Positions 39,181 through 49,444 of a stretch of DNA of 64,000 nucleotides are shown piece after piece. Both the position numbers and the translations under genes were made by a program. The notes beneath the pieces are model-generated. The model ran no database searches. It was given only the letters and a program-made list of their open reading frames with translations, and was not told the origin of the DNA. Source of the DNA: Symbiodinium natans. Its lineage: Eukaryota > Sar > Dinophyceae > Suessiales > Symbiodiniaceae. The DNA is taken from NCBI GenBank assembly GCA_905221605.1, contig CAJNDS010000172.1:1-64000 (forward strand), read 5' to 3'. The stretch's first letter is position 1; each line of letters starts with the position of its first letter.

Positions 39181-40428
39181 CATGGTATCCCTGGTTGACA
39201 GCAAGGCCGAGTTTAAAAGCAGAGCCGAGGACTTGCTCGGGAGCGACCCCTTCAAAAATCTGGTGAAAGAGAATGTGGAGTCCTTTGCCGCCCTTGCGTT
39301 CTCTGTGGCTGATCAGCCCAACCATATTGACGATAGCAAGCTGGAAGATCTGGCGAAAAAGATCTTCCCGGCGCCCAGGCCCACGTTGGGCCACGCAGGA
39401 GTTTTGCGACGTCTCGCCTTTAGCCTTCAGCCTGCAGGATTTGAAGGATCGGGGCGACCCCGAGGCGTCCAGCAAGAAGTACTTGCCCAGCCACGAAAGA
39501 GAGCACAAGAGGAAAGAGCAAGTTGCCCGCCTTACTGGAGTCCTGATGGAAGGTGACCTGGAGCCCTCCAACGGTCTTGTAGACCGCGCGGCGGCAATGT
39601 TGCACGACGGCCTCGTGCGTTACATTCCGCCGTCCGCATGCGTGAGTCGCGATGCGGAGAGGTCGCCGCCGTGCGGCGGGACAAGGAATTCTTTGCCATC
39701 GAAAATGGAAGAAGAAGGACAACGTGTTCAATGCGGACGTAGCAACCGACTTCAAGCTGCAGCAGGCGTTCACCAGGAGAGGTCTGGCCCTGGGCCGCGT
39801 CGGTCTGGTCTCCTTCAACGTGCACGAGCGTCTCGTGCGAAACTACTTCTTCCTGGCGAGCCGAGCCGCCCCGCCTGGCTACGCCAAGCCCGGTGTAGGC
39901 GCAATTATCAAGGCTGACAAAGAGCTCTGGACGCTGCTGTGCCAAGAGTGTCGTGACGGGTGCAAGCCCAACGCAGCAGGCGTGGCTTCATTGGACGCCC
40001 TAATTGCAGCCAAGCAGAACGACACGTGCGTCACGTTCAGCCTCTTCCCTCTGCCACAGGCAGATGGCCGGGGCCGCGAGTGGACGAAGAGAAGAGGCGC
40101 TGGTAAAGGAGGGAAGGGCCGTGACCCTAAAGGATCTAGCAGGAGTCGCACCCCAAAAGGCCGGGGCAGGGGGAGAGGTAAAGGGAAGCCTTCCGCTCCT
40201 ACCCTCCCGACCGAAAAGAAGCCGCCGATGCCTAAAGAACTGCACCCCTTCCAGCCGCATAACGATCACGGCAGACGTTACTGCTATGGGTTTAACCTGG
40301 AGAAGGGCTGTAACCTCCCGGCGTCCGGGAATCCTTCTGAGTGTGACCGCGGACTGCACGTTTGCATGTCCTGTGGGTCCAAGGAGCACGGAGCAGAGAA
40401 CTGCCCGGCAAACAAGAAGCGTGAGTGA
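39181..40428 (+). pseudogene. Gag-like protein of the DIRS-like element (frame broken)
   Basis: Coding passes through three frames. They are 39181-39420 (VDSKAEFKSRAEDLLGSDPF), then 39420-39660 (LKDRGDPEASSKKYLPSHER, LVDRAAAMLHDGLVRYIPP), then 39690-40428 (ATDFKLQQAFTRRGLALGRV, KELWTLLCQECRDGCKP). It ends in a Gly/Arg/Lys-rich stretch and a Cys/His cluster, CYGFNLEKGCNLP...CDRGLHVCMSCGSKEHGAENC. This is consistent with a nucleic-acid-binding capsid protein; the family is not identified further. Confidence 0.6.
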
Positions 40429-40449
40429 CTATCCCAGCCGGTAGTCGAA

Positions 40450-41331
40450 ATGAGCAAGGCCTCGTCAGGCCCGGGTGAGTCGCCCGCTTCCACCCCTCTT
40501 TCCCCCCCTGGAAAGGGCGGGCCGCGGTGCGATGCTGTTACGGGCCGTGCCCGTTGTGAGAACGTTCAACCTCCAATTGGAGGGTCAGCGTTCTCGCCTG
40601 TGGACTGCCAGCCCGGCCAAAGCGATAGGGGCGTCCCTTTGTTTGTGGAAGTCTTCTGCGGCTTGGGACGTTTGAGTAAAGCCGCAAAGGATTTAGGCTT
40701 CCACACGGTGAGCATTGACAAAGTTTGCAAGGCTCAAGGTGTTAAGGTCCTGCAATTGGACCTCTCCAGGAAAGAAGGGCGTTCCCTTCTCAAAGATGTC
40801 CTGGACCGGCCAGGCCTAGTGTGGGTTCACTGGGCCCCGCCGTGCGGAACGTTCAGTCGCGCCAGGGAAATTTGCCATCCGGGGAGGACCAAAGCCGCTG
40901 AGGGATCGAAATTTCGTAAGGGGGCTGCCATCCCTTAAGGATTTTCGTGACAGGGCACGCGTTCGGGCCGCGAACAGCCTCGTAAGCTGATGTCCTTCTG
41001 GTGCAGACATTTGTCCGAAAAAGGGGTCTGCTGGAGTATTGAAAATCCCACCAATAGCTTGATTTGGCTTTTCCCTGGTTTGAGTGGGCTTGTGGCCAAC
41101 TCTCACGTTGTCACGCTGCATGCGTGCATGTTTGGAAGTACCCGGCGGAAGAGCACCACGTTGGTGTCGAACCGCTCTTGGTTTCGTCGGACCGTGCTGT
41201 GCTCTGGAGACCATGCCCATGAGTCATGGGGTTAGGTCACACATGAAGGGAAGCGTGTTTGGTCGACCTCTCTTGAGAGTGCTTACACGCCCCAGCTCGC
41301 CAAAGCGTGGGCATTCTGCGCAGGGGCGGCT
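40450..41331 (+). pseudogene. Cytosine-C5-methyltransferase-like domain fused to RT
   Basis: Motif I is FVEVFCGLGRLSKAAKDLGF (about 40642), motif IV is WAPPCGTFSRAREI (about 40834), and the motif-VI equivalent is CWSIENPTNSLIW (about 41029). The set F-x-G-x-G, PPC and ENP in this order is that of C5 DNA methyltransferases. The frame slips to another phase between about 40880 and 40988 (RGLPSLKDFRDRARVRAANS) and returns. One in-frame TAG lies at 41233-41235, after which the same frame runs into the reverse transcriptase. The domain was thus once the N-terminus of a methyltransferase-RT-RNase H polyprotein. Confidence 0.7.
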
Positions 41332-43509
41332 GTGAAGGACGTTCTGGAAAAAGCCCCCGTGGGGCGGAAACGTGCATTCAAGGCGCTGTGCGAGCCGAAC
41401 TTCGCTGTCAAGGTCACCCTAAAGGGCGACGATGCCGCACGTTTTCCCGCCCTGCAACTGGGACCACTGGCCGAAAGGGTCGAAGCTTCTGGAGATCGAC
41501 CGCGAGGGTGCAACCGCGTCGGTTGCCATCCCTTGCTTGCCGGAAGCCTGTGTAGGCAGGCCTTAGAGCTACCCAGCCCGCGTAGGGCGCGCTGTGTCCT
41601 CCCTCCCGAGATGCTCGTAGCTCTCGCGGCCGATGCCGCCAAGAACACCATTAAGCTTGCGAAGTCGCGTACGGAGGCGTCCCGTGACCTCCTTCGAGTT
41701 TGCAAGGGTTCCGTGAGCCGGGAGACGGCCCTCCGTGAAGGTCTCGACCCCGAAGTCAACCACGTCACTTCCAGTAAGATGTCTGTAGCTCTGGAACTCT
41801 TGTTGCGCGAAGTGGGTTACGTCGACCCGGACGTTGCGGAGTCGGTTAGGGTAGGCTTTCCACTCGTGAATTGGCTCCCCGTTTCGGGTTTGTGGGATGC
41901 CGACGTTCGGCCCCCCGAACTTACGGCCTCCGGTCTCCAACGAATGTCCGAAGAAATTTCTCAACGGTGCGTCAAAGGCCTCTGCCGGTACCGTGACCGA
42001 GCGACTGAGCGTGCTGTCTGGGCCGTGACCCGAGAAGAACAGGCCAGTGGGTGGCTGTCTTTCTGCAGCCGCGAAGACCTTTCCGCTCTGGCGGTAGTTT
42101 CTCCCAGGTTTGGAGTCTTCCAGAAAAATAAAGTGAGGCCTATCGACAACTTTAAAGCCAGCCTGGTCAACTCAGCCTGTGGTGTGCAGGAGAAGGTTCA
42201 GATGGACGGGATCGACGAGATAGTCGAGGCCTGTCTCTCCTGGCTTCGTTTTCGTCTGCCGGGGAGCCCCCCTGAGCGCATCCTCGGTCGTACCTGGGAT
42301 CTCAAGAGCGCTTATAAGCAGCTCGCCGTGCGAGCCGACCACAAGCACTTCGCCATCATTTGCGTCATGGACCCTGAGGCAGACGTTGTCCAATACTGCC
42401 GCTTGCACAGCCTGCCCTTTGGGGCAGTTGCAGCCGTGCATGCCTTCCTGCGGTGCAGCGAAGCGTTAAAAGCCATAGCAAGGAAAAAGTTTTTCATAGC
42501 TATGACCTCTTTTTTCGACGACTTCACGGTGCTGACGTCTGCAGCAAACGCGGCCCACGTTGAGGTCGTTGTCTCCTCAATGTTCAAGAAACTGGGCTGG
42601 CGCGTAGCCACGGAGGAGAAGAAGAATCGCCCCTTCTCCGAGGTTTTCGATGTTCTCGGCGTCCGAGTGGACCTGTCCCAGCAGTCCGTGGGTGTGGTAC
42701 AGGTCAGCAACACGCCGCAGCGCGTCGCTGAGCTTAAGGACACAGTAGCGGCGATTAAACAAAAGGGTTCACTTACGTTTGAAGAAGCGCAGCGTCTGCG
42801 TGGGCGTCTGGTGTTCGCGGAACAACACGTCTGGGGCCGTAACGCCAAACAGGCCGTGGTGGCTGTCGGGGACGTTTCCCCGGCCTCCGAAGCCTCGCAT
42901 CCTTTGACTGACGTCCAGCAAGCAGCTTTGGACTTCATTGAGCAACGCGTCCTGGATGGGCGCCCCCGGTCGTTCTCTATTCAACCATCCAGAACGTTCC
43001 ACCTTTGGCTGGACGGGGCATGCGAGTGGGATGTGTCAAACTCAGTTCCCACGTGTGGCTTTGGGGGTGTCCTCTGGCTGGATGGCGTGCCTTTAGCCTG
43101 GGGAGACACCCTGGACGCCGCCGCGGCGCAAGAATGGGCAGGCCGCGTCGGCAAAAAGCAGCTAGTTTTCGAGTGCGAGTTGTTGCCCTACTTCATATCG
43201 CTGCAGCTGTGGGGACGTTTCCTCCGGAACAGTGACCTTCTCGTTTTCATCGATAACGATGCCGCTAGAGCGTCCCTAGCCCGCAGTTTCACACGGAAAG
43301 AAGAGGGCGCAGCGATAGTGTTTCAGGCTGTGGGAGCGGAGGAGCGTCTCAGCATCAACGCTTGCTTCTTGAGGGTGCCCACCTCTAGCAACATCGCAGA
43401 CGGGCCAAGTCGCGGGGTTTTCGACGCGATCCTCCGTCTTGGGGGTCGTAGGATCCCCCTGCCGTGCGGGGCGATACGCAGTGCGTTGGGCCTCTCAGGA
43501 GCTGTCTAA
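41332..43509 (+). CDS. Reverse transcriptase-RNase H of the DIRS-like element
   Basis: An uninterrupted 725-codon frame. The reverse transcriptase shows KVRPIDNFKASLVNSACG, TWDLKSAYKQLAV (first catalytic Asp), HSLPFGAVAAVHAF and the catalytic box TSFFDDFTVL near 42508-42537, with FFDDF in place of YxDD. RNase H follows with LWLDGACEWD, an ECELLPYF Glu, FIDNDAARASL and NIADGPSR, giving the D, E, D and D active site. The RT type (thumb LRGRLVFAEQHVWGR) resembles DIRS/gypsy-related enzymes, not LINEs. It is the best-preserved part of the element. The 144-bp repeats begin 37 bp downstream. Confidence 0.88.
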   Translation: MKDVLEKAPVGRKRAFKALCEPNFAVKVTLKGDDAARFPALQLGPLAERVEASGDRPRGCNRVGCHPLLAGSLCRQALELPSPRRARCVLPPEMLVALAADAAKNTIKLAKSRTEASRDLLRVCKGSVSRETALREGLDPEVNHVTSSKMSVALELLLREVGYVDPDVAESVRVGFPLVNWLPVSGLWDADVRPPELTASGLQRMSEEISQRCVKGLCRYRDRATERAVWAVTREEQASGWLSFCSREDLSALAVVSPRFGVFQKNKVRPIDNFKASLVNSACGVQEKVQMDGIDEIVEACLSWLRFRLPGSPPERILGRTWDLKSAYKQLAVRADHKHFAIICVMDPEADVVQYCRLHSLPFGAVAAVHAFLRCSEALKAIARKKFFIAMTSFFDDFTVLTSAANAAHVEVVVSSMFKKLGWRVATEEKKNRPFSEVFDVLGVRVDLSQQSVGVVQVSNTPQRVAELKDTVAAIKQKGSLTFEEAQRLRGRLVFAEQHVWGRNAKQAVVAVGDVSPASEASHPLTDVQQAALDFIEQRVLDGRPRSFSIQPSRTFHLWLDGACEWDVSNSVPTCGFGGVLWLDGVPLAWGDTLDAAAAQEWAGRVGKKQLVFECELLPYFISLQLWGRFLRNSDLLVFIDNDAARASLARSFTRKEEGAAIVFQAVGAEERLSINACFLRVPTSSNIADGPSRGVFDAILRLGGRRIPLPCGAIRSALGLSGAV

Positions 43510-43545
43510 GGTGGGGTTTCCTTGGCGTTCGAGGCTTTATAAGAT

Positions 43546-43689
43546 GGGGTACGTTACCTCACGCCGGAGAAGTTCTGGCTCCCAGTGCATCAAGCTGCAA
43601 CGGCAGCCTGAACTGATCCCCACCGTCATCTCCCAAAGAAAAGGTGCTCGCGTTCCGGCAGTTATGCAATTAGGATAAGCTTCCGATAA
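43546..43689 (+). repeat. 144-bp direct repeat, copy 1
   Basis: Starts GGGGTACGTTACCTCACGCC and ends AGCTTCCGATAA. Identical by eye to 43954-44097. Confidence 0.92.
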
Positions 43690-43953
43690 GCTTCCTTCAC
43701 GCGTGCGTGATTGTGCTTTATCGTTAGCTTAAACGAATGCGGGCAACGTTTGCCTAACAAGTTGTTAAGTCGGGAGACGGGGGAAACGTCAGCCCATGCA
43801 GTCGCTTGAAGCTCGAAGCGTAGCTTCCTGGTTTTTTTCTGTCCCACCCTCCACTCCCTTTGGTGCTAGTCGTACTAGCCCACGCGAAAGTTCACGTATG
43901 TGCTGTTTCGCTTCAAAGAAGCGTCTATCCTGGTGTAGTGTTTGATCTCTGGG

Positions 43954-44097
43954 GGGGTACGTTACCTCACGCCGGAGAAGTTCTGGCTCCCAGTGCATCA
44001 AGCTGCAACGGCAGCCTGAACTGATCCCCACCGTCATCTCCCAAAGAAAAGGTGCTCGCGTTCCGGCAGTTATGCAATTAGGATAAGCTTCCGATAA
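43954..44097 (+). repeat. 144-bp direct repeat, copy 2
   Basis: Second identical copy. The 264 bp between the copies are unique in the window. Confidence 0.92.
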
Positions 44098-44860
44098 AAG
44101 AAAAAATCTTCGCCCTTTCCAAAACAATGGAATCTCGGCGCAAGAGAAAATAGAAGTGAAAGCACCGCTCCCTCTCCGCTGCAGAAGTTTAGAAGAGTGA
44201 AGGACCACTCTCCTCTTCTCACAGACAAGAGGGAAAGATTATTCAGCTCTCCTCCTTGCGTGGAGCAACTTTTGTCCTGCTCGAGAATCTAACAATCTCT
44301 TGGATGCTCCTCTTTAAATATGATTCAAAATATCTTATGTTTAAAATGAAAAAAGATGAAAAAAATGAACGAAAGGTGAGAGTGGACAAAGAAGCGCTTT
44401 TTCAAGGTGTCCAAAAGAGATCTCCGGTGTGGGCCTTTCAAGGCGGGTTTTGCTACAGAGGAAGGAAGAACTGGACACCCAAAACACTCTAAGAATCCTG
44501 AATGCTTCTCTTTAAATATTTCTTCACATTCAAGTGAACAAAGAATCTTCCAAAAAAGTCTCCGGCACCCATGCAGGCGGTCTTGCAGAAAAAAAGAAGA
44601 GAAGGAGACCAAAACTTTGATACATGCAGCTGCAAGAAGGGATTAGTTTCCCCAACAAGGCGATACGATGTATAAGATCCTGCATGCTATAATTTACATT
44701 CATTTACTCGGTCTAGCGTGCTTAGGTTCATGCAATCCACCGTGGGAGAGCGCGGATTTGCCTGAAACTTCTTGGCCCACTGCCTCCTGCGATTGGACCC
44801 TCGGGCTCAAGCTCCGACATGGACCAATGTAGCCAGCGCCCATAAGCCCGCAAAACGGGC
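44098..44860. other. Intergenic, AT-rich, no gene recognised
   Basis: Two GCTTCTCTTTAAATAT / GCTCCTCTTTAAATAT blocks (about 44305 and 44505) hint at an old repeat. No ORF is credible. The segment separates the DIRS-like element from the first host-type gene. Confidence 0.4.
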
Positions 44861-44863
44861 CGG

Positions 44864-47265
44864 ATGATGGGCGCTTTGAAGACGGCGGCGCTGTTGCTTT
44901 CAGCCCTCTGCCAGGACTTGACTGCGGCCGCACTGAAGGCATCGTGGGTTGGTTTCAGCAGAGCCTTTTATGGAGGGTCAGCTAGAAACCTGAGCAAGAT
45001 TCGAAGACGTAGGGTTTTGGGGTACAGAAGGGAGCGAAGTCAGGAGTCACACGGGAGTACGAATCCTACCTACCAATAACTGCTGAACCCTGGGCCGTCA
45101 ACTGCCCGCCTGCTTGGTTTTGCCTTCGGTGCACGATCTCGCCAGCGAGATCCAGAAGGCGCCACCCTGTCAGTGCCACAGCAGCGATGCATCCTGGGTG
45201 GCGCCGAAGTCCGATCGAGACGCGAGATGCGTGTTCATTGATCTGGGCGCAGCCAATGGAAACAGCTTCGAACGGTTCCTGCAGCTGGTCTGAAGCTTGC
45301 AGATGGCCTTTCTGCAGGGCCGAATTAAGCACCTTGCGCCCTACCACCCAGTTGTTCCCTTGGCCTCAAACATGTTCACTCCTATCGAGGCAGGGCGACT
45401 ACACTCCTTTGGCCTCCTGCCCAAATGGAGGAAAGTGGGAGGCTCTGTTGGTGGAGGCGAATCCCCGTGACTTGATTGCAGCATGGCCTCCTACCGGTGA
45501 CCGGCTCAACTGGACCCGAGAATTTCAACCATCCCCATCCCCAAACCGAACCCTAAGCCCAAGACCCTAAACCCTAAACCCTAAACCCTAAACCCTAAAC
45601 CCTAAACCCGAAACCCTAAACCTTAAACCCTAAAACCCTAAACCCTAAACCCTAAACCCTAAACCCTAAACCCTAAACCCTAAACCCTAAACCCTAAACC
45701 CTAAACCCTAAACCCTAAACCCTAAACCCTAAACCCTAAACCCTAACCGCCAAGCCCAAGACCCCATGTCACGCAGGTTTCGACTCGGCCTTGCACCAGG
45801 TTGAGGCCCAGCACCCGAACCAGGTCAAAGCCATGCCCTCCTCAGCAGCCTACATGTGCGATGCGCAAACAAGCGACCCGGCGCGTCATGGCGGTTGGGT
45901 GTGGGGTTCAGGGTTTACGAAAAGGGTTATAGGGCTTGGGGTTGGCTGGAAACTGCTGGGCTTTTTACCGTGGATTTGCTCGGGGGTTGGAGTTCACCTT
46001 GTTAAGTGCGCTGCGGAGCGTGTTCCAAGCGTAGACTGGTGCTGGGATCGTTTGAATGACCGGCTGTCTCCAGCATCCTTGCAAAACCCTAAGCTCAAAC
46101 CCCGAAGCCCGCAATACATCAACCAATCCACACCCTAAACCCTAAACCCTAAGCCCTCAGCCCTAAGCCCTAAACCCTAAACCCTAAGCCCTAAGCCCTA
46201 AACCCTAAACCGTAAACCCTAACACCTGAGGCTTCTATCTGGACAATGTGAACACCGAGCACAACTACTGGGGATCCAGCCTTTCCCCTTCGCATCAGGA
46301 CGTGGTGAAGAGTGGCAAAGTGAAGGTCACGGTTCCCACAAGGCACCCCTGGTGCCCAAAAGCAGGTTGGGGGAGTTTCGGGGTTCAGGGCTTCAGGGTT
46401 GCAGTGGGCGGTTGGGTTTAAAGGACAGGGATCTGGGAGAAGTGTTGGGAGCTTAGGATTGTGAATTTCAGGGTTCCCCGGCAATCTCGGAACCCTCAAA
46501 ACTGTCAGTTCTATTCAGGTCGCTGAAGGTTAACCCTAAACCCTAAACCCTAAACCCTAAACCCGAAACCCTAAACCCTAAACCCTAAACCCTAAACCCT
46601 AAACCCTAGAAGTGTTTTGGACCCACCAGGGCAGGTTTAGCGAAGATTGGTTTAGTAGGGGTTGCGGGTGATATGGGAGAGGTCCTTTTCCTGCTCAGGA
46701 ACCTTCTCCGGATCCTCCATGAACAGACCACCGCTAAGGCCAGCTTGTCTGCATGTAGGAATGACCGGGTCGAACCCAAAACGCTCTCAAGCCCGGAGCC
46801 GAACAACGCTCCCGCGTGCCCAAGGACCTCGTGATTGTCAAGATGGACATCGAGGGAGCGGAGTTTGATATCATCCCTTGCCTCGCTAACTCTCCTCAGG
46901 TGCGTCTTGTTGACAAGCTCTTCATGGAAGTGCACGACCCCTCTTGGGGTCTGGTCGGCAACAGCGAGCAGGAGTTCCGGCGGGCGCAGGCCAGCCTTCG
47001 CAGGCAGGGAGTCGCCATCCCGGCCTACAACTCTCCCACGTTGCTTCAGACGTTCTCCCAGACTGGCATAGCAGGCCGCAGGGGAGGCCTCTGGGGAGGC
47101 CGCTGGGGAGGCCTCTGGAAAGGCCTCTGGGGAGGCCTCTGGAGAGGCCTCTGGGGAGGCCGCCGGGCCAAAAGAAGCATTTTGTGTTTCATCAATCGTC
47201 TGCCATCCCAAAGAAAGGCCCAGTTTTCCTTGAGATGCCCCAAAGAAACGGCGAGGGTGGGCTGA
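44864..47265 (+). CDS. Probable FkbM-type methyltransferase gene, several exons
   Basis: Exon-like segments in order are: 44864 on (MMGALKTAALLLSALCQDLT, a probable signal peptide); about 45129-45288 (CVFIDLGAANGNSFERFL, the SAM-binding start of FkbM-like enzymes); about 45425-45468 (KWEALLVEANPR); 46230-46341 (GFYLDNVNTEHNYWGSS); and about 46800-47080 (VIVKMDIEGAEFDIIPCLAN, DKLFMEVHDPSWG). The KMDIEGAEF motif is the most diagnostic. Junctions show AG before and GT after several segments but were not fully resolved. Introns hold CCCTAAA arrays. The enzyme would O-methylate a sugar or similar small substrate, probably in the secretory pathway given the signal peptide. Confidence 0.55.
45565..45746. 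repeat. Interstitial telomere-type array (CCCTAAA)n
   Basis: About 25 CCCTAAA units with a few variants (CCCGAAA, CCTTAAA, CCCTAAAA). The unit equals the TTTAGGG telomere repeat of plants and dinoflagellates. Confidence 0.95.
46131..46226. repeat. Degenerate CCCTAAA array
   Basis: CCCTAAA units mixed with CCCTAAG and CCCTCAG, ending just before the GFYLDNVN exon. Confidence 0.9.
46531..46608. repeat. Third CCCTAAA array
   Basis: About eleven CCCTAAA units with one CCCGAAA, upstream of the KMDIEGAEF exon. Confidence 0.92.
47080..47163 (+). repeat. 12-bp minisatellite GGAGGCCTCTGG
   Basis: Six to seven units of a 12-bp repeat directly after the last recognisable FkbM-type exon. In the exon frame it reads GGLWGGRWGGLWKGLWGGLW, so it is either an added C-terminal tail or the start of an intron. 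Confidence 0.8.
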
Positions 47266-47267
47266 CA

Positions 47268-47530
47268 AGGTCGCACGATCAACCAGATCATGGTGCTGAC
47301 CTACGCCGAGCGCACGCGAGCCTACCACTACGAGGAGGTCTTCCCTGACATCCGGGTCAGTTGGATGGTCGGGTTGACAGCTGCGCACTTTGCAAACGAG
47401 CAGGACATGATGGACAGGGAGGAACTGGTTCCCATGACAGAGCAGATGAAGGCTCAGTGGCGCAGCAATCCAAACAGGGAGGCAGACCGTAACTGGCTTG
47501 ATAATGCTGAGGACCTTCTGAATCAAGTTA

Positions 47531-47564
<34 letters not shown>

Positions 47565-49442
47565 TTTCTAAAAATCTGTATCGCAAAGACCTGGCTTCCT
47601 CATGAAGGAAGCTTTAAGTTCCCCAGCAGCAATCCAGGTAAGGCTGGCACGCCGCCCCTGGGCACCCTGGCATGTGCCCTGGCCCACTACAAGGCTCCTT
47701 GGGACTTAGCTTGGGACTTTCTTAGGTTCCTAAAGGGTTGCCCTTAGTAGGGGGTTTAGGGTTTAGGGTGCCTAAAGGGTTAACCCTTAGTAGGGAAGCA
47801 CGATGCACAAGGCATGGCAAACAGCCGCTGCTTCCTTGAGTGGCCGTGAGTGGCTGGTCATCCTCGAGGACTGGTTGGGTTTGGGGTATTACTATTGGGG
47901 TATTACTATTACTATTCTTATTATTGATACTGTTAGTACTACTATTCGAGGTATTCTTACTATTGGAGGTATTCTTACTTCTATTACTACTATTGTTACT
48001 ATTCTTACCACTGTTACTAGTGTTCTTACGACAAGAGGTAGTTTTACTATTCGTTCTATTAGTTTAGGGCTTAGGGTTTATAGGGTTTGGGGTTAAGTTG
48101 GAGTTCTGGAAGGGTTCTGGAAGCCTTCGTGCTATTTACGCCGGAAAGAGCCTCATTTTGGGCTTCGTGTTGATTTCTCCTTCGCGAGCCCTGAACAGGA
48201 TAGACCTATAGTGGAAGGCGACGACAGTCAAGAAAGACAGCTTCAACCCATACAGGTGATGGTTATGGCTTCGGTTAGCAGAAATTATTGTTTGGGGCTT
48301 CGACTGCCTGGATTTAGGGCTTCGGCGCTCGCATTTGAACAGGATGATGCCCAGCCAGAAACGACCTCCGACGAGCTGCTCCGAGACCTGTCAGGGCATC
48401 CCGGTCTATGATTGGGGGGGCTTTCCACAGGCACCTAAAATATTAATGGTGCCCCTCAGAATGGAGAATCAAGTTGGAAAAGAACATGAAAAATGAAACG
48501 GAAACTGCTGTAGTGTTATGGGGTGTATATTGGGGTTCTAGGACCTTCTAGGGGGCTGAATATTAGTTTCCTGTTTCTTTTCCACTATCCCTCTGTAACT
48601 ATATAACCCTATATTACCATACAGAACCCTATGTTACCCTAGGGCTGTAAACCCAATAGATCCCTACCCTTATGGGTTCGGGCTTCAGAGTTTGGGGTTT
48701 AGGGTTTCCTTTCTTGCGGGTGATCTTTGTAGCTGAGTCAGGAGACCCCTCATTGTGGGGGCAGTCCCCGAGTTCATTTTCCTGTCCTTTTCTTGGCTTC
48801 AAGGTCCTCAAAAAGAGAAGGTTCAAAGAAGTCGAACGAACCCACTGGTTTTGTTTGATGTGCTTGACTTCCAGACCCTCCCTAAAGCCTAACTCCCAGA
48901 GTACTTGTTGGAACTCCTGCGCAAGATCGCGTTCCAGCCTGGATCAGCAAGATGGAAAAAGGACCTTTAACAAAAATAGACGAATTCCAGACCCCAAGCC
49001 TAAACCCCAAACTCTAAGCCCCTAAACCCCTACACCCTAAACCCCCAAATGCTACACCCCTGAGCTCCAGAGCCTACAGGATTGCTCCGGATGTCGAACT
49101 GGTTTTTCTCGGCGAACGACACTGCCCCCATGGGTACGGCTCCACGGCCTATGCCATCACGGCCAAGGGGGCCCAGGCACTCCTCGACACGCCGCTCCTT
49201 GGCTTTTGCAGAGTGCGCAGCTTTGGGTTTCAGGTTCAGGACGGTTGAAGGTTTGAGGATTTAGGGTTTCGGTCCCCCACAGAGATATTCAGAAAGAAGA
49301 AGGTTCATGTACAACGCCGACTTCTACCTGGACGTGCCAAAGATCAAGCGTGAATGCTTGGCCCCCCACTTCCGCCATCAGCCTACGGAGGCCAATGGGA
49401 CGAGCATGACCAAGCTGCTGGCCAGGCCTTCCACGTCGTCCT
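47268..49442 (+). CDS. Probable GT25-type glycosyltransferase gene, several exons
   Basis: Segments in order are: about 47270-47531 (IMVLTYAERTRAYHYEEVFP, VSWMVGLTAAHFANEQ, like the N-terminal strand of LPS-type family 25 enzymes); about 47600-47691 (PLGTLACALAHYKA, the ACALAH box); about 47800-47866 (GREWLVILED, the E-D-D metal site region); about 48190-48256 (PIVEGDDSQERQLQPIQ); about 48345-48410 (AQPETTSDELLRDLSGHPG); about 49085-49215 (VELVFLGERHCPHGYGSTAY, AITAKGAQALLDTP); and about 49285-49442 (FMYNADFYLDVPKIKRECLA, ending STSS and TAG). A further possible exon, EYLLELLRKIAFQPGSARW, lies near 48898. Junctions are approximate. It would transfer a sugar from a nucleotide donor in the secretory pathway. 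Confidence 0.55.
47535..47562. repeat. (GA)n microsatellite
   Basis: About 14 GA units directly after the first GT25-like exon. Confidence 0.9.
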
Positions 49443-49444
49443 AG

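Larger units (their letters stand above)
37365..44097 (+). mobile_element. Decayed DIRS-like (tyrosine-recombinase) retroelement
   Basis: On one strand lie a tyrosine recombinase, a gag-like region with a Cys/His knuckle, a cytosine-methyltransferase-like domain, and a reverse transcriptase-RNase H, then two identical 144-bp direct repeats separated by 264 bp. No DDE integrase or LTR is present. The repeat layout after the RT resembles the B1-A2-B2 block of DIRS/Ngaro elements, but I found no matching A1 at the left end. The recombinase before RT is an unusual order and could instead be the 3' part of a neighbouring element. Several frame breaks show that the copy is dead. Confidence 0.7.
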
